Of a stretch of DNA of 64,000 nt, positions 1 to 12,137 are shown in pieces. Below the pieces are notes generated by a model that made no database searches, was not told where the DNA came from, and saw only the letters and a program-made list of their open reading frames with translations. The position numbers and the translations under genes were made by a program. The stretch is from Cymodocea nodosa (Eukaryota > Streptophyta > Magnoliopsida > Alismatales > Cymodoceaceae). The stretch is from the NCBI GenBank assembly GCA_036874045.1, contig CM072337.1, positions 2,604,001 to 2,668,000 of the forward strand, read 5' to 3'. Position 1 is the stretch's first letter; each line of letters begins with the position of its first letter.

Positions 1-1621
1 CCTTCTCCTTCTCTTAAATTTGCATAAAAATAGGGCACTAAATTCTCATAAACTGCATGCCCTCTTTCTTGAGAAATGAATTGCAGTAGACCTTGGAATT
101 CAAATAAATCTTTGATTTCTTGCATTCCATCCTAATTTACTGGTCTACTGTAAATAATGTCGTAACCCCTTATTTCTTGGTATTTAGTATAAGCTTCCTG
201 ACTACAAAAATGTACTTCATTCAAAATTGTTGTTTCAGTCGAGTCAGGAAGGTGACTTTGTTGTTCCAGAGGGGTTTGCTCTTGCTCTTGCTCTTCTATA
301 GGCTGTATTTGAACATTTTCTACAGATTCCTGAATTTCTGTTTCTGTTTGTGGTGGTGAGCCGGCATAACTCTCCACTCTGTCTTGAATTCTCTCCATAA
401 ATTGCTGAAGAGTTTCTTGCTCTTCAATGGAATCTGTGAAATTATTTTTGTCCAAATGGCTTCTTTCAACCTCTTCATTTTTTGCTCTTTCTTCTTCCTC
501 CTTACTACCAATCTGTTCTGTTACTGTTCTTTCTGATTTTGTAATAGATTGGGATGGAGTTACGGGCAATTCAGTTTCTGCCCTAATTTCTGTTCTTTCT
601 TCTTGTACAAGCTGCAGACTAATTTCAGCCTGATTTTTTTCTTTTCTTTTCTCCTTCTACTACAGCTCCTCCTGCTCCTCAAAATCGAATAGCAGGTTAA
701 TAAAAATTTGCTCCACAGGTCCTGTAAAAATTGATACTTCAGATTTAATTTCTTCATATTCAGGCATTTTTTCTTTTCCTTTCTTTTTTCTAATTAGTTG
801 TGCCTGTTCTTCCTCTTCATCTTCTAAAATTAAATCTACAAAAGTAGGCTCTGTAGGACTTCGAGCCACAAGTACTAGCTCTTCCTGTTTAACTCTTTTT
901 ATAACTGCTGGTCTCGAAGGACCAACCTCTCCTGCAGCACTTAATTTAGTTGCTGCCTGATACTGTTCAACTTTTATTTTGTATTGGGCCTTTATCCTTT
1001 CTTCGACTCTTTTTTTCTTAATGGCATCATATAAAATATGTGCCTTAGCCGTAGCTATCTCTTGAGTATCACCTTGGTCTCTTGCTGTCTTGACCAAGCT
1101 AGCAAATTCTTTCTCTTCTTCTTTAGTTCTCGGCCAAGCAAATGCAACTCGTGGCAATGGCTCTGTTGGTTGAACTAGAGGTCCTGACTGCTGTTCCTCA
1201 GGAATAGGTCTTTTAGCAGTTGGTTCCTCCTATTCTTTAGTTGCCTCTTCTTCATTTTCTTTCCTTTATTGCTCCTAGATCGCCCATCTAGCTTGTCTAC
1301 AGATTCGTCTTTTGAACTAGAGCTAGGACTTACGTTGGATTAATTCTAGGGCAACTTCATTGTTTGGTCGGATCTTTCTTTCTTTACTTACTGCAATTTC
1401 AGTTGCCACTCTAATTTGTGTCTCCATTATCTGTGGTATCTGTATTTCTAACTCAACCAAAACTTTCCTCAAGTTAAAGAGTTCTGATTCTACCTTTTGT
1501 AGTTCTTTCTCTCTTGTTGTATTCCGGATCTCTTGCTGCGTGTGCCATTCTTCAGATTCCTTTAGAAACTATGCGGTATCCACTGCCTCTTCCCAAAACT
1601 CAGGTGTCATCTTCCTCATCG
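1..1621 (-). pseudogene. Accessory ORF downstream of gypsy pol (plant transposon-protein domain), partial
   Basis: One minus-strand frame runs from an ATG near 1621 to the window edge with several stops, mostly TAG, and one open stretch at 1157-660. The N-terminal third is rich in Glu, Lys and Gln (likely coiled coil), and the middle is strongly acidic. Just before the edge comes a block reading YSRPV, then IKDLFEFQGLLQF, then FYANL. The same block, in the same order, occurs in the accessory ORFs of copia 1 and 2 (PIKF, then IRDLFEYQGLIQFL, then FYSNL) and in gypsy D. It resembles the family annotated as putative plant transposon protein (often found near Athila-like elements); that identification is from memory. 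No membrane segment or signal peptide is visible, so an envelope role is unsupported. Function unknown. Confidence 0.65.
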
Positions 1622-1679
1622 TGGAGTTACACAACAGCACTGAATCGCTCTGATGTCTACTATTCTAGATTCTAAATGA

Positions 1680-2162
1680 TTTGCCGGATAATGCCCCCAA
1701 AACCTTAGGTTTTAGTTTAAATAAGCCCTAAGTTTAGGCGGGTAATCGGGTCATTTCCCGAACCAACTATTACTATTTTATCCGTAGTCTTAGCTACAGT
1801 ACTCCGTTGAGTTACAATTAACTATACGGAATAAGCTCGTTGACTAACTCAAGACTCAACGGAGTAAGCTCGTTAAGTTAAGCGTAACTTAACAGACTTG
1901 ATAATAGTTTTTCTATTTTTTACCGGTTTAATTGATACTATGTTTCGGTCAAACCTAATTTTTTTTTTTTCTTGGTTGAACCGATACTATGTTTCGGTAA
2001 AACCAACATTTTTTCTAAAAATTAATATACATATTTTTTATGTTCTGGTCATACTGATGGATCCAATCGGTTGAACCGCAACGATTTTTATATTTTATAT
2101 TTTTTTTATGTTTTATATTATTTTATATATATATATATTATAAACATAAAATTGATTTCTTA
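1680..2162. repeat. Non-coding spacer of gypsy C with inverted repeats
   Basis: AT-rich sequence between the accessory ORF and the integrase, with no ORF. It holds perfect inverted repeats: ACTCCGTTGAGT at 1801-1812 pairs with ACTCAACGGAGT at 1854-1865 (12-bp arms), and GTTAAGTTA at 1872-1880 pairs with TAACTTAAC at 1885-1893 (9-bp arms, 4-nt loop). Long T runs and a TATATA run lie at 1950-2150. Confidence 0.6.
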
Positions 2163-3760
2163 CTAAGTAAAGCTCGAGTAGTACTCCACTCTAACTTCTT
2201 CTATAATTCCAAAGGAACTTTTTGGTATTTTCAGAATAGGTTTTAGTCTTTGTCCATTTACTTTGAATATATTATAACTTTTAGGATTTTCAATTTCAAT
2301 AGCTCCATAAGGATAAAAATTTCGAACTATGTAAGGTCCTGCCCATCTAGATCTTAATTTTCCTGGATGGTTATGGAGTCTAGTCATATAAAGATATACT
2401 TCTTGTCCTATTTCAAAGCTTTTTGGAATAAATTTTTTATCATGCCAAAATTTAATTTTTTCTTTTTCTCTTATAGTCTTCGAATAAGCTTTATTTCTAA
2501 ATTCTTCTAATTCAATTAATTACATTTTTCTATTTTCAGTAGCTTGATTTAAATTAGTGTTCAGAGTTTTTGATGCCTAATAAGCTTTGTGTTTTATTTC
2601 AACAAGTAAATGACAACTTTTTCCATATACTAGCCTAAAAGGTGACATACCTAAGCTTGTTTTATAAGCAGTTCTATAAGCCCAAAGTGCATCTATCAAT
2701 CTATTAGCCCAATCTGTTCTAGTAGGATTTATTACTTTTTCTAAAATTAATTTAATTTGTTTGTTTGCATTTTCTACTTGTCCACTTATTTGCGGATGAT
2801 ATGATGTTGCAATTTTGTGGTTTACTTCATATTTCTTCATTAAGGCTTCAAAACTTCTATTATAGAAATGAGTTTCTCTATCATTGATAATAGCTTTAGG
2901 TATTCCAAATCTGGCAAATATATTTGTTCTTATAAATTGTATTACTACTTTGTTGTCATTAGTTTTTGTAGGAATAACTTCTATCCATTTAGATACATAA
3001 TTCACCTCTAACAATATGTAATTAAATTGATTAGACATAGGAAATGGACCCATAAAATCTATTCCCCACACATCAAAGATTTCAACCTCAACAATAGGAT
3101 TAAGAGACATCATATTCCTCTTTGATATTCTTCCTATTTGTTGACATCTTAAACAACTTAAGCAATATTTATGAGCATCTTTGAATAGTGTTGGCCAATA
3201 AAACTCACATTGCAGAATTTTTGCAACAGTTTTCCCTGAACCAAAATGCCCTCCACAAGCTTGGTCATGACAGAAAGACAATATGCTCAGATATTCAGTT
3301 TCTGGAACACACCTCCTTAAAACCAAATCAGAACATTTCTTAAATAAGTATGAGTCTTCCTAATAGTAATATTTTACTCTTGAGAAAAATAATTTTTTAT
3401 CCTGTCTATTCCAATCCTTAGGTGTTAGACTAGTAACTAAGTAATTAACTATGTCTGCATACCAAGGTATTGTGTTGATGATCATTAATTGTTCATCAGG
3501 AAAATTATCCTTAATTTCAATATTTGATTTTTCTATTTATAATCTTGATAAATGATCTGCCAATACATTCTCACAACTTTTTTTATCTTTAATTTCTAGA
3601 TCAAATTCTTACAATAATAATATCCATCAGATCAATCTAGGCTTAGTCTCTTTTTTCTTTATTAGATGTTTTAGAGCTGAATGATCCGTGTATACTATTA
3701 CTTTAGCTCCAATCAGATATGATCTAAGCTTTTCTAAGGCAAACACAACAGCTAATAATT
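2163..3760 (-). pseudogene. gypsy C pol: RNase H C-terminus plus integrase
   Basis: A single minus-strand frame covers 3760 to 2163. The RNase H end (3760-3331) shows [24 protein letters not shown] and ADHLSRL, with stops where CGA or CAA would be expected (TGA, TAA). The integrase is open for 249 codons (3326-2577). It has an HHCC zinc finger (HDQACGGH then CLSCLRC), the catalytic core D in GIDFMGPF, the second D in INDRETHF, and E in [10 protein letters not shown], followed by [17 protein letters not shown]. All three DDE residues are present. After one TAG replacing a Trp, the frame continues to a C-terminal piece (2387-2163) containing AGPYIV and FKVNGQRLKP, typical of gypsy integrase tails. 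It would insert element cDNA in the nucleus, but it is broken here. Confidence 0.9.
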
Positions 3761-4583
3761 CTACAAATAACTCAACGAACTTTCTTCGTTGATTTAACTA
3801 TAAAATACGTGCATAAATTTAACTATCTGATGCTCAAGTGCATTTTGGATACTTACAAACTTAACTATCCGATGCTTAGGTGCATTTTGGATAGTTATAG
3901 ATAACTCAATGATATATAACTTAAGTAAATCTACTAGATCTCGACATGTGTCAGCAGCAATTTAATAATAAAATACACATTTCGGAGAATTACAGGTCTA
4001 ACTATCCGATACTTAGATGCATTTCGGATAGTTACAGATAACTCACCGAAAATCCACTTAAGTCACTTTACTAGAACATGACACATGTCCACAACTATTT
4101 TATAAATAAAAAGAGATTTCGAAGAGTTACAAGTTTAACTATCCGATACCCAACTGCAATTTCGGATTGTTAGAGATAACTCACCGAAAGTTCACTTAAG
4201 TCATGCATTATGGTTTTGACACGTGTATTTCAAGAAATAATAAAATATTCTTTCAAAACATAACTGTTCGGCAATTTAAACATAATTATCCAACATGTTC
4301 GGTCTATTAAACATAACTATTCGAAATATGTTCGGTATGTTAAACATAACTATCCAAAATATCAGAAAATTTAGATACTTAAGAATTTCATAGCCTACAA
4401 CTTACTGACTGTTTAGAAATGTACTAAATTAACATTAATTCCCCTAATTTAAGTAGATTCTTTAATTAAAACATATAACAATACAATTATAACATAATGA
4501 CTTAACTCTCATATGATAAGCTAAATATTATGCAATTAACCATCATTTAACCATTAATAATATGCATTTTTTCATTCTAAACA
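3761..4583 (-). repeat. LTR fragment, family C (gypsy)
   Basis: The reverse complement matches the LTR beginning at 61566 over several hundred bases (shared start TGTTTAGA, then a run of near-identical AT-rich sequence and the ATGACTTAAGTG block). In plus orientation it ends in CA at 4583. It carries several copies of the TAACTATCCGA/TCGGATAGTTA motif and acacgtg. The inner end is cut at 3761, where RNase H coding begins. Confidence 0.75.
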
Positions 4584-6140
4584 TATGTGTATGTTTGTTT
4601 CTATGGTGGAACCAAGGAATATAGAAGAAGCATTATCTGATGAAAATTGGATAGTGGCTATGCAAGAAGAACTAAATCAATTCATCAGAAATGATGTTTG
4701 GGAATTAGTCTCTCCACTAGAAAATCAATCCATAATAAGTATAAAGTGGATCTTTAGAAACAAAACTAATGAAACTAGTCAAGTTATAATGAACAAAGCT
4801 AGATTAGTTGCACAAGGGTATACACAGGAAGAAGGACTAGATTATGATGAAACATTTGCTCCTATGGCTAGGTTAGAAAGTATTAGAATATTATTGGTCT
4901 ATGCTTGTTATATGAATTTTAAATTATTTCAAATGGATGTAAAGAGTGCATTTCTAAATGGTTTAATTAATGAAGAAGTCTATGTAAAACAACTACCTGG
5001 ATTTGAAGATATTAAAAATCCTGACTTTGTGTATAAATTGAAGAAAACCTTATATGGTTTGAAGTAAGCACCTAGATCATGGTATGAAAGATTATCTACT
5101 TTTTTAATAGACAAATGCTATATCATGGGAAAAGTGGATCATACTCTATTTATCAAGAGAGATGGTAAAAATCAGATGGTTGTTTAAATATACGTGGATG
5201 ATATAATCTTTGGAGCAACCTTTGATAAGTTGATAAAAATATTCTCTGAAGAGATGACTAATCAGTTTGAAATGAGTATGATTGGAGAACTTTCATATTT
5301 TCTAGGACTTCAAATTAAGCAAATGGATAAAGGTATATTTTTAAATCAAGAAAAATATGTAGATGAAATGCTTAAGAAATTTAATTTTAATGATACAAAG
5401 ATTCGAGGAACTCCTATGAGCACTACTTTAAAGTTAGATATTGATGACATAGGAAAATCAATAGATCAAAGAAAATACAGAAATATAATTGGTTCTTTAC
5501 TTTATTTGACTGCTAGTAGACCTGATATTATGTTTGTTGTGTGTGTTTGTACTAGATTTCAATCTAATCCTAAAGAATCACACTCAATAGCAGTTAAAAG
5601 AATATTTAGATATATATAAGGAACTAAAAATTTCAGACTGTATTATTCTAAGGATAGTTCAATAGATCTTATAGGATATAATGATGCCAATTATGTAAGA
5701 TCTAAATCTGAAAGAAAAGTACAAGTGGCACATGCCAATTATTGGAAAATAATTTGGTGTCATGGTTTAGTAAAAAGCAAAACTATATAGCAATTTCTAC
5801 TATCGAAGCTAAATATGTTGTTGTTGCATTGTGTTGCACTCGGATTTTGTGGATAAGGCAAACCTTAAAAGATTTTGGATTATCTTATGATACAACTAAG
5901 ATTTATTGTGATAGTAATTCTGCAATAAATCTTTCCAAAAATCATGTATTACATTCTAGAGCAAAGCATATAGAGATTAGACATCATTTTCTAAGAGATA
6001 ACGTAATTAAAGGAAAAATTAAATTAGAATTTGTGTCTAGTAAAAATCAATTAGCTGATATATTTACAAAACCTCTAGACGAAAATACATTCTACAACAT
6101 TAGATTAAATTTAGGTATTTGTAGGCTATGTGATGTGTAA
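4584..6140 (+). pseudogene. copia 1 pol: reverse transcriptase and RNase H
   Basis: Starts at the insertion point of gypsy C. RT is open at 4585-5067 (KARLVAQGYTQEEGLDYDETF; DVKSAFLNG; KTLYGLK) and again at 5194-5619 after TAA codons where Gln is expected; the YVDD catalytic motif lies at about 5190-5201. A TAA at 5617 also replaces the Gln of the usual RYIQGT, as it does in copia 2. A small indel near 5720 shifts frame, and RNase H continues at 5742-6140, ending in IFTKPLDENTF and a 26-residue tail shared with copia 2. The order RT, RNase H with integrase upstream (seen in copia 2) marks Ty1/copia. It cannot make a functional enzyme as it stands. Confidence 0.9.
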
Positions 6141-7720
6141 AATGCTTAAACTCCACATAAAAAGATAAATATTATTAATGATGTTGTTCACCTCATAGAT
6201 ATTATATACTTATTATAAATATCTAAAGTAATATGTAAACTACTACTTAAGATACTATGTATTTATTGTAAAATCATAGTAGTATCTTATTGATTTTAAG
6301 TAGTTTATCAATTTTAATGGTTTTTACGATTTTAAGTGGAAGTGTAAATGAAAAACATTAAATACTTTTGACATTCTGAAATTTTGATTAAGTGTTTTCT
6401 TTGAATCAAGGAAAGTGTATATGAACATGCATGAATTTGACTTAATTGATTAAACTTGTAGAATAAGTTATATGTAACTCATCTTAAAATATTAATCAAA
6501 AGTATAAGCTTATTGAAACTAATTCATATTTTCAGTAAAATCATAGAAGTAAAAATTGTATGAGATTTGTGATTTATTGCATCTGTATTAATGGAATACA
6601 TATATATTGTGCTTAAAATGAAAAGTGCTTACAAAGTGAAAATGTTTGAGAGTTTATTGATCAGTTTGATCATGAGCCTTTTGTACTTGAGAGATAGATA
6701 TGTAAGGATTGTTGTCCTGAAAAAGGATTCTTTAAATCTGGCAACCTAAGGTCCTGATCAGATCTGGGATTATTGACTGAAAGCTCATTACACGGGTACA
6801 TTAGAAATCTCTTGTATGATTCAAGCTTTTCAAACTAAGTTTTAAAGAAAATTATCAATATTTACTGTTTTGAAAGAAAAAGTTGTTTCATTAATTACAG
6901 ATATCTTTGAATCAAATATAGTTTATACTAATATGACTACTGAGTTACTGAATCAACATTAGTACTTTTGAAAACATTTATGTGAAATACATTCTTTTAT
7001 TCTCCTTGAATTAATCATATTGAGTTCAAAGTGTTTTGATTCATATACAGTAGAACTTGATTCTAGAAATCATTTTTGATGAAGTCAGAATAACAGATGT
7101 TTCTAAAAAGAAAATTTAATATAGTTATACTTAACATCTATTGTTGTACAAGTATATTTTGTATGTTATTGAATATATAAAAGTATATTTGTAGGGGGAG
7201 GATTAACAATGTCCAAAATAGATTAATATAATTTAGAATACAAATCTTAGTTAATCTGAATTAATGTCCTCTTAAAAGCTTGATGAAATAATTTACAAAG
7301 ACAAACAAACTATTTTAGATTCAAAGGACAGGAATGTTAGAATAGTTTACAATGTTCTCAAGAAAATGATAAGGTATAACTATTGTGATGTGTTCGGAAC
7401 GTTTCAGTTAGAAGCATCCGAAAATTATTTTAATGATACTAACTAAACGTTATGTTAGATAAGGTAACATGTAAAACTACCTCTAGACAGCGTTTTACTC
7501 GTTAGGTTAGTTAACTCAACGAATTATACTAGAATTTTTTTTTGGGTACCTTAATTGAATAGACTATATTCAATACTCATTTGAAATCCAAACCTGACTT
7601 ATACACGTTGAGTTACACACCTAAAAACCTTATTTAAACACTTATTACATGGGCACTTAGGTTATTCGTAAACTCTGTTAAGAAAATCCTTCCCGCTTGT
7701 TGCTGTTACAACCTGCGACG
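6141..7720 (+). other. copia 1 spacer between pol and accessory ORF
   Basis: About 1.6 kb without a supportable ORF, nearly identical in order to 19344-20930 of copia 2. It contains an internal polypurine-tract-like site, GTAGGGGGAGGATTA, at about 7191-7205. Downstream are short CGTTAGGTTAGTTAACTCAACG-like inverted motifs near 7500. The conserved stretch from 7600 to 7720 leads directly into the accessory ORF start and may hold its promoter or a splice acceptor, but neither is demonstrable. Confidence 0.6.
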
Positions 7721-9858
7721 ATGGTCTCCAAGTTCTACAAAGGTCTTGATAGAGGAAAAGACAAAAGCAGAGGAGATGCAGAAGGAAAAGAAATAGAGAA
7801 TGATGAAGTTCCACGTGCTTGGTTTAAGAAAATTTTGCAAGTTGACAAGAGGTTAGCAGAAATTTATAGTGATTATTTCTTTTCTGAAGAGATACTAGAT
7901 GAAGTTAGACAAGAACTTCAAAATACTGATGCAAGTATTAAATACATGGGCATTCAAAGTAAATATGATAGAGAATACAGAATGAAATGTGCTGAGATTG
8001 CATTTCTTGAGCAGTATACAAAATATTTGGAAAAAGGTGTAGGTACTTCAACTAGAATTCCTCAAATACCAATAAATGGTACAAGACTACATGCATTTGA
8101 GGAAGAGTATGAATCAGCTATCCCTACCCATTTATATTCAAAACAAGTAGAATCACATATTATTGTAGATAAAAGAAAAGTTGATAGTCTTCGAAAGGCT
8201 ATAGCAATAGAAAATGCTTTTGAAGAATTAAAGCAGAAAACTTTTATGGAGCAATTTGAAAAGAATACAGCAATACTTGTAGAAAAGAAATAGAAATGTT
8301 ATAGAAGAAGAAAAGTTAGAAAAATTATGTCTACAAAGATAAAGTCTATTGGACAAGGACAATTGGATGAAAATTTATTTCCAAAGGACAATGTATGTCT
8401 AGACATTGTACCTTATTGTGCATCTGATAAACTCATCAGTTCTGAGCATACTGAAACTGATGATGATAATGAGACTTTATTTTCTCTTGCTAGAAAACTT
8501 GAGAAGAAATACAAGTCAAATATGAGCTCAAGTTTTTCTATTAGTACAAGTCCTGATGATGCAGAAATTGAAAAATAGAGATATCTGTTGAACAAAATGA
8601 ACAATTACAGACAGATACACCGGTTGTAGAATTTGTGGAAAAATTGAACTATGATCATTCTATAGAGACTGATCCAATGAATGTAAAGCATATTGAAAAT
8701 GTTCCTAACATTGTTGAAGCTGAAGAATCAAGCTTACTTGAGCAAGATAATATTTTGATAGAGGAACAAAATGACATTTATTTTGTAGAAGAGATTCCTG
8801 AAGATGAAATAAATTCAGAATCACACCTTCAGGTATCAACTTCTTTATATAGGATAATAAATATTCAAGAAAATTCAATTCATTTTAGATCTGAAGAAGC
8901 ATTGCAGAAATATAATAGTCTGATTACATGTCAGATTCTACATGCTCGACCAATAAAATTTAGAAATTTGATGGAAATAAGAGATCTATTTGAGTATCAA
9001 GGCCTCATTCAATTCTTGCTAGTTGGAACGAAATGGAAGCAATACATAGAGCTTATTGCAGCTTTTTATAGCAATTTGGTCAAGAATGAAAATTTTCTGT
9101 AAACTCAAATAAATCAACAGGAGTTTATATTGTCTCCTGAGTTAATTTTTGAAGTTTTGGGATTACGAAATGAAGGTGTTGTTGTTACAAACAGATTTGA
9201 CATGATTAGACAACTGGAATGGAACATTCAGTCTTTATCAAAAATTCCAGATGTATATTCTGAAATGAGATTAATGGAAAATCTGAATGCAGAGGCAAGG
9301 TTCATTACAAATATATTGCATGTAAATTTATTTCAGAGAGTTGGACACAATTTGGAAGTCAGCAGAAGCTATTTATATGCAACTTATGGTCTACTGAATA
9401 GAATTAAATTCAATTGGTTTGATGTTTTTACTTCTCAACTACAATATATGAGTTCAAAGTTATTTTATGGTGATGTTGTATGTAGAATCCTTGCAAGCCA
9501 ATTAAATTTATTCGACTGGCCCTCTGAAACAAAAGGCATGAGAGCATTTAGTATAAAAGATTTGCAAAAATTCCAAGCCATGCATAAACCTCAACAACAA
9601 CAACAACAACAACAATCTAACTGTACAGACCATATACAACAACAACAACAACAAAGTTATTCAGTTCAATCATAACAGCAAACCTAGATACCTCCTAACT
9701 TAGATGTAGTGCTTAACGACATCAGAAATGATATTAGGCATCTAGGAGATAAAATATGTAATGCTATAAGTGATATACTTAGGAGGAATAGAAAATTGTC
9801 TATTTACTTGTATATGAATACCAAATGTAATGTTTGTATTTATTGTTTGATTCATTGA
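7721..9858 (+). pseudogene. copia 1 accessory ORF (post-pol, plant transposon-protein domain)
   Basis: Starts at the ATG opening MVSKFYKG, shared with copia 2. The N-terminal part (7721-8293) is charged and ends at a TAG; the same frame resumes at 8327-8578. Compared with copia 2, about 210 bp is deleted near 8576, shifting frame. The C-terminal part (8635-9102 and 9130-9675) carries the domain with HFRSEEALQKY, IRDLFEYQGLIQFL, FYSNLVKN, SPELIFEVLGL and FQRVGHN, then a Gln run encoded by CAA repeats (9594-9655). The same domain sits in gypsy C and D. It occupies the position of the env-like ORF of Sireviruses, yet no transmembrane segment is visible. Function unknown. The end at 9858 is the first stop in frame; copia 2 ends slightly earlier in its alignment. 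Confidence 0.75.
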
Positions 9859-10335
9859 ACAATACATTTTTCTATAAATGTTTACAATTCTTATTATTGT
9901 TTACAAAAAGCATTGTTGTAAATATATCTCTTACTATATATATTCTCTGTAATTATCTTTTTGATTAATGACAAAAAGGGGGAGAAATTTTATAAAAAGA
10001 TGATTATGATTTTAATTGCATATAATATAAAGGGAGATGATATTTATATGGTTATTGTAATCTGATAGATGATAATGTAATCTGAAAGAAAATTATATGG
10101 TTATTAAATTATATAATGAAAGGGGGAGAAATGATACTTATGTAATTATTGACATCTGAAAGTTTTAGTTCTGAGAGGTAAAATTTACACAAACAATAGA
10201 AATAAGCTTAAGTAAACTTAAGTCAACAAACTTGTTTGTTGAATTAAAAGTTAACCCGACAAAGGTGCTTAGTTGAGTTAAATATATTTCATAATTGATT
10301 TAATATGATTTTGTCATCATCAAAAAGAGGGAGAT
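9859..10335 (+). other. copia 1 3' untranslated region with repeated polypurine tracts
   Basis: Contains several purine runs of one type: ACAAAAAGGGGGAGAAA at about 9970, AAAGGGAGATG at about 10030, AAAGGGGGAGAAATG at about 10118, and the one that abuts the LTR, AAAAAGAGGGAGAT at 10322-10335. Multiple polypurine-tract copies upstream of the 3' LTR are a known Sirevirus hallmark. Confidence 0.75.
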
Positions 10336-11267
10336 TGTTGATTATTTTGTTTTGATGATATATGTTGAATGAAATTAATCATATTGCTCAATTAATATTG
10401 CTTGTGAAAGAAAATTAAAATCATTAATTAATATAGAAAAAGCTTATTGATATAAATACTTATTTGTATTGGATCTGAAATTATATTAAGTTAATAACTA
10501 ATCGTTTCGTTGCATTAATTTCTCATTTAACTAAACGTTAAGTTAACGTGTGTTTTTATTGAAAAGCATGATATATTTTAAAGTTATATTTTCTATATCA
10601 TGTATAGTGCACATTTAGACAACTCGTTAAGTTAGAGTGTTATTTGTATAGAGGTCACGTGAGAACTCATTAAGTTAGTGAGTAAAAGAAGAGACGAACT
10701 CGTTAAGTTAGTATTATACACATGGTGAAATTATAAGTTATAAATGTTATATTGTATCATGTGAGGTGCACATGTTTAACTCGTTAAGTTAACATAACTA
10801 AACGCGTTGAGTTGCTATATTGAACACTAAGGCAATGTATTAGGTTAGTGTTATAAACTTAAGTTGTTATTTTTTGCACGTGGTAAAATTCTTATTATAA
10901 AAACATTTATTTATCACTGGTTCGTTGAGTTATCTGTAACACAATAGATATGGTTCGTTGAGTTAGCATAACACCACAGACTTAGTTCGTTGAGTTAGCT
11001 ATAGTACTAGTCACATGAATTGGCACATGAGAAACTCGTTAAGTTGAAAATGTTAAGTTATATATATACTTGTGTTACTCATTTAGTTAACATTAAAGTA
11101 ACGACTTCTTATTACACCGATGAAAAATTTTGGGCGAAAAAGTTTATTTTGCAAGAAATTTTTCAAAGATCTAGGATTAATGATTAAAGAACATTCGAAA
11201 TGTAAACGTAGGTCAGAACATGTGTATTTCGATGAAGGAAAAAGAAAATACGTGAAGAATTGGAAAA
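10336..11267 (+). repeat. copia 1 3' LTR, first part
   Basis: Begins TGTTGATTATTTTG right after the polypurine tract and aligns with both copia 2 LTRs. It carries repeated AACTCGTTAAGTTA and GGTTCGTTGAGTTA blocks and CACGTGA motifs. It is interrupted at 11267 by LTR B; the last five bases, GAAAA (11263-11267), are the target duplication repeated at 26346-26350. Confidence 0.9.
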
Positions 11268-12137
11268 TGTTAGGACCCTAGTATTTTGATAATGCAAAAC
11301 CTATGTGAGGAAACATATTGTATTTCACAGTTAAGTCAATGCAGCATTAGATCAGAAGGTAGATAGAACAAATTCCATGCAGATGAACAGATGGAGAAGT
11401 TTCCAGATAATACTACCTTAAACTTACAGGAAAATCGAACAGTTATAGGTCCGAAGAGTAAGTTTAAATCAGCAGCAAGACTATTGGACAGTTAGAAGGA
11501 TAACTATCTGAATTTTACAAAGCCTTCAGAGAGTTATTATATCAGACAGTTAAGTTAATTGAATGATCGGATAGTTAAGGAGTTAACTATCCAGAAGCTT
11601 AAAGGACTTTTCGGAAAGTTACAGGTATAACTATCCAAAAGTTAAGTCATTCAATAAACCACGTGCAAAAATACAGAACGGAAGCTTAAAGGACTTGTCG
11701 GAGAGTTAGATAACTATCCGAGTTTTCTTTTTGGAGAGTTAGATAACTATTCGAGTTTTTCGGTAAGTTAAAAGCATAACTTTCCAGAACTTAAGTCATT
11801 TTATTACGCACGTGCAAAATGGAGATGCTAGCAGTTGAAAGCTTAAAAGAGAAAAATCAGAGAGTTAAATAACTATCCGAAATTTCAAAAGAGAGTTTCG
11901 GTAAGTTATAGTTTAATTATCCGAAACTTAAGTTATTGAAAGAAGATCATTTAAGTTTTCGGAGAGTTAGAAAGATAACTATCCGAAATCTTAAGAGAAT
12001 TTCGGTGAGTTATGGTTTAACTATCCGAAACTTAAGTTAGTGATTTTCCCGCGTACAGAATTCTAGATAGATGTTCAGATGGGTTTTTCGGAGAGTTAGA
12101 AAGATAACTATCCGAAATCTCAAGAGAATTTCGGTGA
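11268..12137 (+). repeat. Solo LTR B, first part
   Basis: Begins TGTTAGGACC and aligns with the solo LTR at 47670-49490. It holds a series of cassettes pairing GGAGAGTTA with TAACTATCCGA and an AACTTAAGTCATT plus cacgtg block. It is split at 12137 by copia 2, whose duplicated target GGTGA occupies 12133-12137 and 25317-25321. Confidence 0.9.

Larger units (their letters stand above)
1..4583 (-). mobile_element. Ty3/gypsy (Athila-like) element C, internally deleted, continues beyond left edge
   Basis: Read on the minus strand, the order is LTR start (4583 down to 3761), RNase H end (3760-3331), integrase (3326-2163), a non-coding spacer, and an accessory ORF that runs off position 1. The LTR begins with TG exactly where the copia 1 pol sequence resumes at 4584. 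This fits insertion of this element into copia 1, with tatgt (4584-4588) as the candidate target duplication, its partner lying outside the window. The LTR is joined directly to the middle of RNase H, so the rest of the LTR, primer site, gag, protease and most of RT are deleted. Superfamily is certain from the order RNase H then integrase and the integrase motifs; the Athila-type assignment is an inference from protein wording. Confidence 0.8.

Noticed and set aside
1360-1653. 97-codon plus-strand ORF, hydrophobic and Ser/Cys-rich
   Set aside because: Antisense to the acidic, Gln/Glu-rich accessory ORF of gypsy C; composition is what that antisense would give.
7721-9675. Accessory ORF as a retroviral envelope gene
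   Set aside because: No signal peptide, transmembrane segment or cleavage site is visible; position alone is not enough.
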